Positions 9,766-19,124 of a stretch of 64,000 nt of DNA are shown one piece after another. The stretch is from Pseudooceanicola sp. (GTDB lineage Bacteria; Pseudomonadota; Alphaproteobacteria; Rhodobacterales; Rhodobacteraceae), in NCBI GenBank assembly GCA_002709085.1, contig PAPR01000037.1, positions 62,001 to 126,000 of the forward strand, written 5' to 3'. The translations under genes were made by a program, and so were the position numbers. Below the pieces are notes generated by a model. The model was not told where the DNA came from. It did not search any database and saw only the letters and a program-made list of their open reading frames with translations. Position 1 is the stretch's first letter. Each line of letters starts with the position of its first letter.

Positions 9766-10251
9766 ATGACCAAAATTTCAATGAAAATCAACGGGAAACC
9801 TGTCACGAAGGAGGTCGAGGGGCGCACGCTTCTGGTGACTTTCCTGCGCGAAGACCAGCATCTGACAGGCACCCACATCGGATGCGACACCTCTCAATGC
9901 GGGGCGTGTACGGTCCATGTCGACGGCAAGCAGGTCAAAGCCTGCTCCATGTTTGCGATAGAGGCGGACGGCGCCGAGGTCGGCACGATCGAAGGGCAAG
10001 CCAACGCCGATGGATCGCTGAACCGCATCCAGCAAGCGTTTCAGGATCACCACGGGTTGCAATGCGGATTCTGCACGCCGGGGATGGTGATGGCTGCCGC
10101 CTCGCTGCTGGAGGCGAACCCCTCCCCGACCGAAGCCGACGTCCGATCCCACCTTCAGGGCAACATCTGTCGCTGCACCGGGTATCACAACATCGTCAAG
10201 GCGATCATGGCCGCGTCCGGTCAGGACGTCAGCGCCATCGCGGCGGAATAA
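9766..10251 (+). CDS. coxS: CO dehydrogenase-type small subunit, two [2Fe-2S] clusters
   Basis: 161 aa. It carries the electrons from the molybdenum site to FAD in a CO-dehydrogenase/xanthine-oxidase-family enzyme. The plant-ferredoxin-type cluster ligands are visible as CDTSQCGAC with a following Cys (about residues 44-65), and the second helical cluster as CGFC and CRC (about 103-140). Length is normal for the family. ATG at 9766 with GGGAGG five bases upstream; an ATG at 9761 is immediately closed by TGA. First gene of coxSLM, 22 bases before coxL. Confidence 0.93.
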   Translation: MTKISMKINGKPVTKEVEGRTLLVTFLREDQHLTGTHIGCDTSQCGACTVHVDGKQVKACSMFAIEADGAEVGTIEGQANADGSLNRIQQAFQDHHGLQCGFCTPGMVMAAASLLEANPSPTEADVRSHLQGNICRCTGYHNIVKAIMAASGQDVSAIAAE

Positions 10252-10273
10252 GAGTTATAAGGGAGGATATCCA

Positions 10274-12643
10274 ATGCCCAAAGATACCGGAATTGGCGCA
10301 CCCACCAAGCGCCGCGAAGACATTCGTTTCCTGACTGGCAAGGGCCGGTACAGCGACGACATCAAAACCTACGGCCAGGCGGCAGCGGTCTTTGCGCGCT
10401 CCACCGTGGCCAACGGGATCATCAAATCCATCGACACCTCCGCGGCCGAAGGCATGCCCGGTGTCCTCGCGGTCTTTACCGGCGAGGATTTCGTCGAGGT
10501 CGGCGGCAACCCCGCCGGTTGGCTCATCAACAGCCGTGACGGCGAACCGATGAAGGAGCCCAAGCGCCCGGTTCTCGCCCATGGCAAGGTCCGCCACGTC
10601 GGCGACGCCTATGCCGCCGTCATCGCAGAGACCGAAGCCGAGGCCCGCGACGCCGCAGAAGCCATCGAGATCGATATCGAAGAGCTGCCCGCCGTCGTCG
10701 ACATGAAACAGGCGTTGAGCGGCACGACCTATGTGCACGACGAAATCGGCACCAACCAATGCTTTGACTGGGGCTGGATCGAGGATAACCGCGCCGCGAC
10801 CGATGAGGCGATCAAGGGCGCGCACCACGTCACCACCCTTGAGCTGGTCAACAACCGTCTGGTCCCCAACGCGATGGAGCCGCGCTGCTCCATCGGTGAA
10901 TATCGCGCGGCGAACGACGAATACACCCTGCACACCACCAGCCAGAATCCGCATCTGACGCGGTTGCTCATCTCGGCATTTGTGATGGGGATCCCCGAGA
11001 ACAAGCTGACGGTGATCGCACCGGATGTCGGCGGGGGCTTTGGCTCAAAAATCTACCACTACGGCGAAGAGGCGCTGGTCCTCGCGGCGTCCAAGCGGAT
11101 CGGTCGTCCGGTCAAATGGACCTCCGACCGGAACGAGGCTTTCCTGACCGACGCCCATGGCCGCGACCACGTCACCAAGATCGAATTGGCGATGGATGCG
11201 GATGGCAAGTTTCTGGCCTTCCGTACCGAGACGCACGCCAATGTCGGCGCGTATCTCTCGAACTTCGCCACCGCCACGCCGACGTTCCTACATGGCACGC
11301 TGATGGCCGGAAACTATACGGTGCCGAATGTTTATGTGAACGTGAAGGCTGTCTTTACCAATACCGCGCCCGTTGATGCCTATCGCGGTGCCGGTCGGCC
11401 CGAAGCGACCTATTCGCTGGAACGCGTCATCGACAAGGCCGCCCGTGAAATCGGCATGGATCCGATCGAACTGCGGCGCAAGAATTTCATCCAGCCCGAT
11501 CAATATCCCTACGCCTCCGCCGCCGGTCTGGAATATGACAGCGGCAATTACGACGCGCTGATGGACCAGATGGAAAAGGTCGCGGACAAGGCCGGCTTTG
11601 CCGCGCGGCGCAAGGAAAGCGAGGCCAAGGGGCTGTGGCGCGGTTTCGGCGTCAACGCCTATATCGAGGCCTGCGGTATCGCGCCCTCCAACCTCGTCGG
11701 TCAGTTGGGCAGCCGCGTCGGCCTTTACGACGCCGCCACGGTCCGGGTGAATGCGACAGGCAACCTCTCGGTCATGGTCGGGGCGCACAGCCATGGTCAG
11801 GGTCATGAGACCGCCTTCCCCCAGATCGTCGGTGATATGCTCGGGATAGACCCTGCGACCATCGACATCGTGCATGGCGACACGTCCAAGATCCCCTTCG
11901 GGATGGGCACCTACGGCTCGCGGTCGCTGGCGGTCTGCGGCTCTGCCATCGTGCGGGCCACTGAAAAGGTCATCGACAAGGCCAAGAAGATCGCCGCGCA
12001 TATGATGGAATCCGCGCCCGAGGATATCGAACTGAAGGATGGCAACTTCACCGTCGCCGGCACTGACAAATCGGTCTCCTTCGGCGAAGTGGCGCTCAAG
12101 GCCTACATTCCGCACGATTTCCCGCTGGAAAACATCGAACCGGGGCTGGAGGAAACAGCGTTTTACGACCCCGCGAACTTCACCTATCCCTCCGGCGCCT
12201 ATTGCTGCGAGGTCGAGGTCGACCCCAAGACCGGCAAGGTCCGGGTCGACCGGATGACGGCGGTGGACGATTTCGGCAACGTCATCAACCCGATGATCGT
12301 GACCGGCCAGGTCCACGGCGGTTTGGGTCAGGGCATCGGGCAGGCCCTGCTGGAGAACACCACCTATGACGAGAACGGCCAGCTTCTGACCGCGAGCTAC
12401 ATGGATTACGCCATGCCGCGCGCCGACGACCTGCCGTTCTATACGGTGGATCACAGCCAGGGCACGCCCTGCACGCATAACCCGCTTGGCGTGAAAGGCT
12501 GCGGTGAGGCGGGGGCCATCGGCTCTCCTCCGACCGTGGTCAATGCTGTGATCGACGCCATCCAGTCGGGCGGCGTCAACGTCACCCATATCGACATGCC
12601 TGTCAGCCCGCACCGCGTGTGGGATGCCATTCAGAACGCCTAG
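10274..12643 (+). CDS. coxL: CO dehydrogenase-type large (molybdopterin) subunit, form II
   Basis: 789 aa, the catalytic subunit binding molybdopterin cytosine dinucleotide. The active-site loop reads AYRGAGR at residues 369-375, the form II signature; form I enzymes proven to oxidise atmospheric CO carry AYXCSFR with the copper-binding Cys, which is absent here. The conserved catalytic Glu is present in [14 protein letters not shown] near the C-terminus, and GGGFGSK (about 255-261) is the usual cofactor loop. Gene order S-L-M is also that of form II. Form II enzymes may act on CO weakly or on other substrates such as N-heterocycles or aldehydes, so the substrate is open. Confidence 0.92.
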   Translation: MPKDTGIGAPTKRREDIRFLTGKGRYSDDIKTYGQAAAVFARSTVANGIIKSIDTSAAEGMPGVLAVFTGEDFVEVGGNPAGWLINSRDGEPMKEPKRPVLAHGKVRHVGDAYAAVIAETEAEARDAAEAIEIDIEELPAVVDMKQALSGTTYVHDEIGTNQCFDWGWIEDNRAATDEAIKGAHHVTTLELVNNRLVPNAMEPRCSIGEYRAANDEYTLHTTSQNPHLTRLLISAFVMGIPENKLTVIAPDVGGGFGSKIYHYGEEALVLAASKRIGRPVKWTSDRNEAFLTDAHGRDHVTKIELAMDADGKFLAFRTETHANVGAYLSNFATATPTFLHGTLMAGNYTVPNVYVNVKAVFTNTAPVDAYRGAGRPEATYSLERVIDKAAREIGMDPIELRRKNFIQPDQYPYASAAGLEYDSGNYDALMDQMEKVADKAGFAARRKESEAKGLWRGFGVNAYIEACGIAPSNLVGQLGSRVGLYDAATVRVNATGNLSVMVGAHSHGQGHETAFPQIVGDMLGIDPATIDIVHGDTSKIPFGMGTYGSRSLAVCGSAIVRATEKVIDKAKKIAAHMMESAPEDIELKDGNFTVAGTDKSVSFGEVALKAYIPHDFPLENIEPGLEETAFYDPANFTYPSGAYCCEVEVDPKTGKVRVDRMTAVDDFGNVINPMIVTGQVHGGLGQGIGQALLENTTYDENGQLLTASYMDYAMPRADDLPFYTVDHSQGTPCTHNPLGVKGCGEAGAIGSPPTVVNAVIDAIQSGGVNVTHIDMPVSPHRVWDAIQNA

Positions 12644-12655
12644 GAGGACCGGATC

Positions 12656-13444
12656 ATGTATGCATTCGAATTTGAACGCCCCACGACCATCGCCGAGGCT
12701 GTCGCCGCCTTGGGGGATGAGGACGCCCAGCCGCTTTCGGGTGGTCAGACCCTGATCCCGACGCTCAGGGCGCGACTCGCGATGCCGTCAACGCTCGTCA
12801 GTCTCGCTGGTGTCGAGGAGATGAAAGGCATCCGTCAGGAGGGCAATTCCCTCTGGATCGGTGGGGCGAGCGTGCACGCAGATGTCTGCGAGGCCACGCG
12901 GTCCAGCTATCCCGGTCTGTCGGGATTGGTGGGCAAGATCGGCGACCCGGCGGTGCGCAATCGCGGCACCATCGGGGGCTCCATCGCCAACAACGACCCG
13001 GCGGCCTGCTATCCCGCCGCCGCCCTGGCCTCGGGCGGGACCATCGTCACGAACGCACGCGAAGTGGCCGCCGATGACTTCTTCCTCGGTATGTTCACCA
13101 CGGCCCTGGAAGAGGGCGAAATCGTCACCGCCGTCAAGCTGCCGATCCCCGAGGCGTCGAATTACCAGAAGTTCGAACAGCCCGCCTCACGCTTCCCCCT
13201 TGTCGGCGTCTTTGTCGCCAAACACGCCGACGGCGTGCGCGTCGCGATCACCGGGGCGTCCAACAACGGCGTCTTCCGCTGGACAGAGGCCGAGACGGCC
13301 CTGTCGTCGAACTTCTCCGCCGACGCGATCGAGGGGATGAAGGCCAGCGCGGATGACCTGATCGCGGACCTGCACGGCTCCGCCGCCTATCGCGCGCACC
13401 TCATCGGGGTGCTGACGCAGCGCGCTGTCGAGGCCGCAAGCTAA
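12656..13444 (+). CDS. coxM: CO dehydrogenase-type medium (FAD) subunit
   Basis: 262 aa, the FAD-binding subunit that completes the alpha-beta-gamma molybdenum hydroxylase. FAD motifs are visible as SGGQTLIP (about residues 29-36) and TIGGSIANNDPA (about 105-116). It starts 12 bases after coxL with AGGAGG upstream and is the last gene of the operon; a GC hairpin follows. No coxD/E/F/G, MCD-synthesis or insertion chaperone gene is adjacent. Confidence 0.92.
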   Translation: MYAFEFERPTTIAEAVAALGDEDAQPLSGGQTLIPTLRARLAMPSTLVSLAGVEEMKGIRQEGNSLWIGGASVHADVCEATRSSYPGLSGLVGKIGDPAVRNRGTIGGSIANNDPAACYPAAALASGGTIVTNAREVAADDFFLGMFTTALEEGEIVTAVKLPIPEASNYQKFEQPASRFPLVGVFVAKHADGVRVAITGASNNGVFRWTEAETALSSNFSADAIEGMKASADDLIADLHGSAAYRAHLIGVLTQRAVEAAS

Positions 13445-13466
13445 GCCGCGCGCATGGACACAGGAA

Positions 13467-13486
13467 GGCCCCGCCCCGGCGGGGTC
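13467..13486 (+). terminator. GC-rich hairpin after coxM
   Basis: GGCCCCGCC pairs with GGCGGGGTC around a very short loop, 23 bases after the coxM stop and followed only by TTC. The T-tract is poor, so it is a likely but not classical terminator. Confidence 0.45.
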
Positions 13487-13566
13487 TTCGATCACTCGGC
13501 CGCCCTCTGATCGTCCGGGCACGGACAGCCCCGGAATGCGTCACCAAGGATCAGTCGTTTGGGATG

Positions 13567-14136
13567 TTACCGCAGGCCCTCACGCGCGATCTGTTCGGCC
13601 AATTGCCGGACCGCGACGCCACGGGCGGCGGCGATAACCCTCGCCCCCTCCCCCACGATCGGGACGGTGATCGAGAACAGGCCCGACCGACCGCCAATGC
13701 CACTATCCGGTGCCACGTAATAGTGGCCCGACAGTTGGAACCCGCCGATCACGTCCGCCAGCATCTCCTCCACACGAACGTCGACCTGCGCCGCCGCCCG
13801 ATCCAGGAAGGGCCAGGGTTCCGCCGCGACCTGCGCGCGCGTCATCTGTCCCAACAAACGCGAAAGCTCCAGGGTGATGGCCCGTGACGGCTCATCCGCC
13901 CAAAGCAGGGTCTTTTCCGACACGATGGCGCCATCCGCATCCCGCGTCGCGATCTCCTCTGACGCAGCATAGGTCGGCAGCGAGATTTCGCGAATTTCCA
14001 GACTGCCGTATTTGCTTGCGATGCGCGGCGCCGCCTCTTCGGCCAATGGCGAGGGCACGGCGTATCGCGTGGTGGTGCCTCCGCACCCGGCGAGGGCGGC
14101 GGTGAAAGTGAGCAGGATAGCAGCGCGGAGGGTCAT
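13567..14136 (-). CDS. pqiC: PqiC/YmbA-type lipoprotein of the Pqi MCE system
   Basis: 189 aa from the ATG at 14136. The N-terminus is a lipoprotein signal with lipobox LAGC (Cys about residue 18), followed by a YAVPSP start typical of ABC-transport-auxiliary lipoproteins. In Pqi systems PqiC is an outer-membrane lipoprotein that contacts the end of the PqiB channel. Its start lies one base after the pqiB stop, so the two are co-translated. A longer reading upstream of 14136 would destroy the signal peptide and overlap pqiB, so it is rejected. Confidence 0.8.
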   Translation of the reverse strand: MTLRAAILLTFTAALAGCGGTTTRYAVPSPLAEEAAPRIASKYGSLEIREISLPTYAASEEIATRDADGAIVSEKTLLWADEPSRAITLELSRLLGQMTRAQVAAEPWPFLDRAAAQVDVRVEEMLADVIGGFQLSGHYYVAPDSGIGGRSGLFSITVPIVGEGARVIAAARGVAVRQLAEQIAREGLR

Positions 14137-14137
14137 A

Positions 14138-16528
14138 TCATCGTCCAAACAGCAGCGAATTGGGGTTTCGTTCAAGGGCACGCGCCAAAGCAGAGACCGC
14201 CCCCGCCGCACGCTGCACTTCTCGCAGCGCAGAGGCAAGGTCGCGTCCGATCCCGCTGTTCGCATCATAGCCGGCGATCGTTCCGCTGGTCCGGGTCAGG
14301 ACCGTCCGGACCTGATCCAGAACCGCCGGCAACCTGCGCGCGACGTCGGCCAACGTATCCGCGGCCACACGCGCGGAATCAAAGGTGGCGTTCACATTGG
14401 CAACCACCCCGCCCTCACGCAATTCCGTCAGGACGCGGCGCAGCTCTTGCAAGGCGTCGCCCAGGTTTTCCGGCAGCTCGCGGGCGCCCTGGGTATCCAG
14501 AATCGCCGTGGCGCTGGTCATCAGCTCGGAGAGGTCGACCGACAACTGGTCGAGCGGCACGGTTTCGGCCTTGGCCGCGATCGCATTCAAACGGTCGATC
14601 AACGCGGGCACCTCGTCAAAGGCTGCGGAGACATCCGTCGCCGCGATCCGGGTCGAATCGAGCGCGGAGACAAGGCTCTCCGTCACGCCCTTTTCGCGTG
14701 CGTCGCTCAATAGCGCGTCCACCTCGGCGAGGGAGGCAACCAGCGCAGCGGGCAGCGCCTGGGTCGAATCCGACGTGACAAATGTCCGAACATCAGCGGC
14801 CAGGCCGGTGATTTCGCTCGTCATGTCCTCCAACGGCAGGGCCTGGGCCTTGCGCGACACCTCGTCGATGGAGGCGATCAGCTCCGGCAAACCCACGGTC
14901 GCCTCGCTCACCCCGTTCGCGGCGTCCCTCGCTGCATCGACAGCGGCCAGAACCCGACCGGCGGCGTCCTCTTCGTTGAGCTGCGCGACAAGGGTCTGCA
15001 ATTCAGCCACCACGGCGGCGACCCGACCGGGCAAGGCCTGGATGTCTTCGGAGCCGATGACATTGCGCGCCTCCTGAACGGCGGCCTGCAAATCGGCGAT
15101 GGTTGCGCGCACATCAGCAGGAATGGCCCGAATGTCCGGGCTGCCGGACAGGCGGCTGAGATTGTCCATCAACCCGATGGCACTGTTGAGCAATTCCTCG
15201 ATCGGCAAGGCGTTGATCCGCTCGAACACCCCCTCGGCGGTAGCGGTAACATCCGCGATATCGCTCTCGGTCGTCGGGATCATCGGGTTCGGCTCGCGCG
15301 TGGTGTCCAGGGTGACGCCCGGTTCGGTCCGCCCGTCGATCATCACCAACTCAACCTTCAACCCACCGGTGAGGATAGAGGCGGTCGCCAGGCGGGCGCG
15401 CATGCCTTCCAGCACCCGCTCTTTCAGGAAATCGAGGGCGTCCTGCTTGCCCGCCTCACCCTCCAGTCCCAGCCGTCCGGGCCGGATGGAAAGCGTCGCG
15501 GCCAGACGCACCCGATTATCACCGAACCGCGCCTTGTCGACGATGCCGTTCAACGATGTCACACGCCCGACGCGCACGCCCCCCAGATCGACCGGCGCAT
15601 CGACGGCCAGCCCCGACACGTTATCGCTAAAGACCGCCGTCAGATCGAGGCTCCGCCCCTCTTCCTCACTGAACAGGCTGGATCGCGCGACGCCCTCGTC
15701 GGGGTAGACGAGAAAGCTGTCGCCGTCCTTGGCCGGCTCCCCACCCGAAACAACGGTGCGAAACGTGACACCCCCCGACACCAGCGAGGCCACGGAGGAA
15801 AAATCGATCGTCGCCCCCCCCGGCCCCAGCGAAAAGCTAAATCCGGAGGCGTCCCAGAATCGCGTGGCCGTCGAAATCAGGCGGTCGTGCGGGGCGTAGA
15901 TGATCGCGTCTGCCTCCACCGCGTTGCCGTCTTCGGTGATGGTTGCGTTGCCGATCCGCCCGACTTCGAGCCCCTGATAAACGATGGGGGCCTTTTCGGT
16001 GAGGGTCGCATCGGCGGCGGCGCGCAGACGCAAGGTCAGCCCCTTTTGGCCCGCCGGGGACAGCGGTGCATCGTCGCTGCCGTCATGGCGCTTTTGCAGA
16101 CCCTGAGGCTCGGTATCCCAGACGCCGTGGATGTAGACCCCGGACAACACCGTCTCCAGTCCGGAAATGCCCTGCGCGGAAATCTCGGGGCGCACCACAT
16201 AGAACTGCGCGCCGTCATCGACGAAATCGGCAACGGATTTGTCCAGACGAACGCCGACCAGCACCCTGTCGAGCGTTTCGGTAAACGCCATGGTTTCGAC
16301 CAGCCCGACCGCCACGTCGCGATAGCGCAGCTCCGTCTGGCCCACGGCCACGCCCGAGGCGTTCTCGAACGATATCTCGATAAGAGGACCGCGCTCCGCA
16401 TAGCTTTGCCATGCCACGGCCAGCGCGATCACCAGCGCGACAATGGGGATGATCCAGACCACGGACGCCCGCTGAAGGAAACTGCGCCGTGCGGGTTGCA
16501 CCGGCACATCGGGGGGGCTGTCGCTCAC
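14138..16528 (-). CDS. pqiB: PqiB-type MCE protein with extended coiled coil
   Basis: 796 aa. A short cytoplasmic tail and one membrane helix (about residues 20-42, VVWIIPIVALVIALAV) precede MCE domains at roughly 45-135, 160-225 and 285-390. Residues 430-780 are a long Ala/Leu/Glu-rich helical region forming a tunnel-like coiled coil. E. coli PqiB is about 546 aa with three MCE domains, so the extension here is in the helical part. In the family the protein spans the periplasm and carries lipids between inner and outer membranes. Its start overlaps the end of the preceding pqiA-like gene by four bases (ATGA). Confidence 0.88.
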   Translation of the reverse strand: MSDSPPDVPVQPARRSFLQRASVVWIIPIVALVIALAVAWQSYAERGPLIEISFENASGVAVGQTELRYRDVAVGLVETMAFTETLDRVLVGVRLDKSVADFVDDGAQFYVVRPEISAQGISGLETVLSGVYIHGVWDTEPQGLQKRHDGSDDAPLSPAGQKGLTLRLRAAADATLTEKAPIVYQGLEVGRIGNATITEDGNAVEADAIIYAPHDRLISTATRFWDASGFSFSLGPGGATIDFSSVASLVSGGVTFRTVVSGGEPAKDGDSFLVYPDEGVARSSLFSEEEGRSLDLTAVFSDNVSGLAVDAPVDLGGVRVGRVTSLNGIVDKARFGDNRVRLAATLSIRPGRLGLEGEAGKQDALDFLKERVLEGMRARLATASILTGGLKVELVMIDGRTEPGVTLDTTREPNPMIPTTESDIADVTATAEGVFERINALPIEELLNSAIGLMDNLSRLSGSPDIRAIPADVRATIADLQAAVQEARNVIGSEDIQALPGRVAAVVAELQTLVAQLNEEDAAGRVLAAVDAARDAANGVSEATVGLPELIASIDEVSRKAQALPLEDMTSEITGLAADVRTFVTSDSTQALPAALVASLAEVDALLSDAREKGVTESLVSALDSTRIAATDVSAAFDEVPALIDRLNAIAAKAETVPLDQLSVDLSELMTSATAILDTQGARELPENLGDALQELRRVLTELREGGVVANVNATFDSARVAADTLADVARRLPAVLDQVRTVLTRTSGTIAGYDANSGIGRDLASALREVQRAAGAVSALARALERNPNSLLFGR

Positions 16529-17196
16529 GCAGTCACTCCGTTCGGGTTGCTCGGGTTGACGGAAGGTTGGGTTGTTGCGTCGTCACTATCGGCATCCCAG
16601 ATCAATCGGCTGTCAAAGCTCTGTGCCGACAGCATGGTGAAAATCACGGATAGCGCGAAAAACAGACTGGCGACACCCGGCGCGATAGACGCCAGAGCGC
16701 CAAGTTGCACCAGCGACGACAGAATCGCCACCACAAAGACGTCGATCATCGACCAGCGACCGATATATTCCACCACTTCAAACAATTGCTGCCGACGCGC
16801 GCTGGACAATCGGCTGCCCTGCCGCACGCCAAGCGCAAGGCTCGCCACCGCAATGAACTTGCCAATCGGAATCAGAACCGACGCGGCGATGATAACCAGC
16901 GCGATGCCATAATTGCCATGCTGCGCCAGTTCGACCGCCCCGCCGACAATCGTGTTGTCCTGTGTCGAAACCAGCGTGCGCGTGACCAGCATCGGGTAGA
17001 GGTTGGCCGGGATATAGCACATCATGCCAACGATCCACCACGCCCAGACCTTTTGCAGACTGGTGGTGTCGCGCGATTGCATCCGATGGCCGCAGCGCCC
17101 GCAGGTGGGCGTGCCCCCCGGCCAGACGCGGGTGCAGCGGCGACAGGCGACCAGGCCCATCTCGCGGGCGCTTTTCACTTTTCCAGCGATTTCCAT
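16525..17196 (-). CDS. pqiA: PqiA-like integral membrane protein (second half)
   Basis: About 223 aa with a zinc ribbon near the N-terminus (CRRC..CGRC) followed by about four membrane segments. E. coli PqiA is a single protein made of two such halves; here each half is its own gene. I prefer the ATG at 17196, which has AGGT six bases upstream and overlaps the upstream gene by 22 bases; ATGs at 17211 and 17160 are also possible. Its end overlaps pqiB by four bases, so translation of the Pqi proteins is coupled. Confidence 0.8.
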   Translation of the reverse strand: MEIAGKVKSAREMGLVACRRCTRVWPGGTPTCGRCGHRMQSRDTTSLQKVWAWWIVGMMCYIPANLYPMLVTRTLVSTQDNTIVGGAVELAQHGNYGIALVIIAASVLIPIGKFIAVASLALGVRQGSRLSSARRQQLFEVVEYIGRWSMIDVFVVAILSSLVQLGALASIAPGVASLFFALSVIFTMLSAQSFDSRLIWDADSDDATTQPSVNPSNPNGVTA

Positions 17197-17789
17197 ACCG
17201 AGTACCTGCACATGAAATTATCCTGAACCATCATCAGCACCACCAGCGCTCCGAACATCCAGAACGCCGGGCCAAAAGAGACATCCGCCAGATCCGCCAC
17301 CTTGATCAGCGCCACCGCGCAGCCGAGCACGAAGATCTCCGCCATCGACCAGGGGCGCAACGCTTCGGAGATGCGAAACGCCCGCAGCGCGCCGGGAAAG
17401 GCCGGCCGGTCCCAGACCACCGGCCCCAGAACGTAGATCACCAGCAAGGCGCGCGCGATCGGGATAAAGACGATAAGCGCCGCGACCGCCAGCGTCAAAA
17501 GGATCAAGAGACCCGAGGACGAAAAGGCCAGTGCCGCATCCAACACGGAACTTCGGTTCGCGACCCCCGCCGCCTTGATGCTGAGAAAGGGAAAGACCGT
17601 TGCAGCCACGATCAGGATCAGCACCGCCAGCGCCATGGCGATGATCTGTTTCCCGGCGCGACGGCGCGGCGCGATCAGCACTGTGTGACAGCGGCCACAG
17701 ACCGCGCGTTCCCCCATCTTGGGTTCGCTGACATGATAGACCGCATCGCAATGCGGGCAGGCGATCAGCTCTTCGAGGCGCGTGCTCAT
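17175..17789 (-). CDS. pqiA: PqiA-like integral membrane protein (first half)
   Basis: 204 aa with an N-terminal zinc ribbon (CPHC..CGRC, about residues 11-35) and about four membrane helices. First gene of the minus-strand Pqi operon: PqiA-like, PqiA-like, PqiB, PqiC. Named for paraquat induction in E. coli, but the family is now tied to MCE-mediated lipid transport and envelope integrity. The ATG at 17789 gives a normal length. Confidence 0.8.
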   Translation of the reverse strand: MSTRLEELIACPHCDAVYHVSEPKMGERAVCGRCHTVLIAPRRRAGKQIIAMALAVLILIVAATVFPFLSIKAAGVANRSSVLDAALAFSSSGLLILLTLAVAALIVFIPIARALLVIYVLGPVVWDRPAFPGALRAFRISEALRPWSMAEIFVLGCAVALIKVADLADVSFGPAFWMFGALVVLMMVQDNFMCRYSVWKSLEK

Positions 17790-18128
17790 TCTGCACCGCA
17801 GCGCAGGTGAGCGCCCGCAGGGGCGAGGCGTAAAAAGAAGTCGGCACAGAGTTGCAAGCAGGGTGTCTCCGCAGAGGCGCGGTTGAGGCAGCAGCGCCGC
17901 GCGGTCGCTACAGGCGCTAAGTATATCGTTCCTGGCGGGCGTCTACCACCGGACACGTCATTTGTGATCTCGGCTGCCTTAAATCCTCGCTCTTCCCGGT
18001 GTCGCTTCCCCTTATCCCTCGGGTCCGGATCGCGCGACACGAGGGATAAGAAAACGCGTCCGGAGAGGCGGGGGTATTTGGTAAGCATCTGATATCCCTG
18101 TGATATCTATGATGTTGCCAGTTGGAAA
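17790..18128. other. intergenic region between the Pqi operon and parB
   Basis: 339 bases without a supported gene. It should hold the Pqi promoter (minus strand) and the parB transcription end. Besides the long inverted repeat at 18011-18050, a TGATATC direct repeat occurs at 18090-18096 and 18101-18107. No RNA gene was recognised. Confidence 0.45.
18011..18050. repeat. 11-base perfect inverted repeat downstream of parB
   Basis: CTTATCCCTCG (18011-18021) is mirrored by CGAGGGATAAG (18040-18050) across 18 bases, inside which GTC/GAC can also pair. It lies 78 bases past the parB stop. No T-tract follows on either strand. It could be a parAB terminator or a partition (parS-like) site; the sequence alone does not decide. 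Confidence 0.5.
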
Positions 18129-19124
18129 TCAGGATTTGCCAGAGCCGCGCTCCTGAAGGAAAGTCTCAACGGCATAGCGGAGGGCAAGGTCCGGCAGATC
18201 ACGGTCGAACTCCAGCTGGATTCGCCTGCCCTTGCGACGCATCTGCACGCCGCTCTCCCCGGATTTGGTGGCAAAAACCTTGTCGGCAGCCTGACGCTCT
18301 TTCGGAGGCTGCGCAACCGATTTCAACCGCGCCAAAACCTTGGGGACGGGCAAGAGAGCCCCCTGCCCCGCCCTTGCCGCCGCCTGTTCGGACGCGATCC
18401 GGTCCGCTTCGATCAGAACGGCATCTTCGGCCTCGGGGCTCGCCATCAGCGGTCGCAGGGTGCGCGCATGCAGCTCCTTGATATCGCGGAGCGTGGGAAA
18501 CGCCGCAACGATGCGCGCGTCCAGCCGGGCCAATTGCAGATAGCGCGACAGCCAACCGGGCGAGACTTGCAGCCGCTCGGCCATCAGACTTTGCTTGCCG
18601 CCGTAATAATATTCGACCGCGCGAGCATAATCCTGCGCCCGCTCGAAATCCGAGATGTCTTCGCGATCCCGGTTCTCGATATCGGCAAGGCGAAAGGCCT
18701 CTTCGTCGGTCAACACCCGCTCTTCGATCAGGTACTGAAACTTGGGGTAGTTATTGGCGCGCAACCAGGTGATCGCAAAGTGGCGCCGCGCCCCGCAGAT
18801 CACCTCATATTCAGCGCCCTCCCCCGCCGTGCGGCGACGCACGATGGCGGGAAACTCCTGCTGACCCTGACTGAGGATGCCGTCGATCAAATCGCGGCAG
18901 TTCTCTTCGTTCAGCAGATCATAGGCCCGATTGTGACGCTCCCACATCACACAGGTCGCGGGATCGACCAGACGCAGAACCTTCTCCTGACGCTCGCCGC
19001 TGACATGCTCAGCCATGGAGTTGGAGCGTTTGAGAAAACGGGCACCGGCGCGATCCCGCGTCGGCGCCGCCTCGCCCAGGTCTTTCAGAACATCGTCGAA
19101 CACCGCATCATGTCGCTTGCTCAC
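18129..19124 (-). CDS. parB: ParB-family plasmid partition protein
   Basis: 331 aa from a GTG at 19124. The ParB/Sulfiredoxin N-terminal domain shows VICGARRHFAITWL and ENRDREDISDFERAQDYARAV, the usual nucleotide-binding and helix regions (about residues 100-165), followed by a helix-turn-helix (KQSLMAERLQVSPGWLSRYL). It binds a centromere site and loads ParA for segregation. The start is fixed by GTGA overlap with the parA stop and a strong GGAAGG site inside the end of parA. A longer reading from 19223 lies wholly inside parA and is rejected. Confidence 0.9.
   Translation of the reverse strand: MSKRHDAVFDDVLKDLGEAAPTRDRAGARFLKRSNSMAEHVSGERQEKVLRLVDPATCVMWERHNRAYDLLNEENCRDLIDGILSQGQQEFPAIVRRRTAGEGAEYEVICGARRHFAITWLRANNYPKFQYLIEERVLTDEEAFRLADIENRDREDISDFERAQDYARAVEYYYGGKQSLMAERLQVSPGWLSRYLQLARLDARIVAAFPTLRDIKELHARTLRPLMASPEAEDAVLIEADRIASEQAAARAGQGALLPVPKVLARLKSVAQPPKERQAADKVFATKSGESGVQMRRKGRRIQLEFDRDLPDLALRYAVETFLQERGSGKS

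Noticed and set aside
9420-9890. 156-codon minus-strand frame ahead of coxS
   Set aside because: Overlaps the coxS coding start antisense and has no motif.
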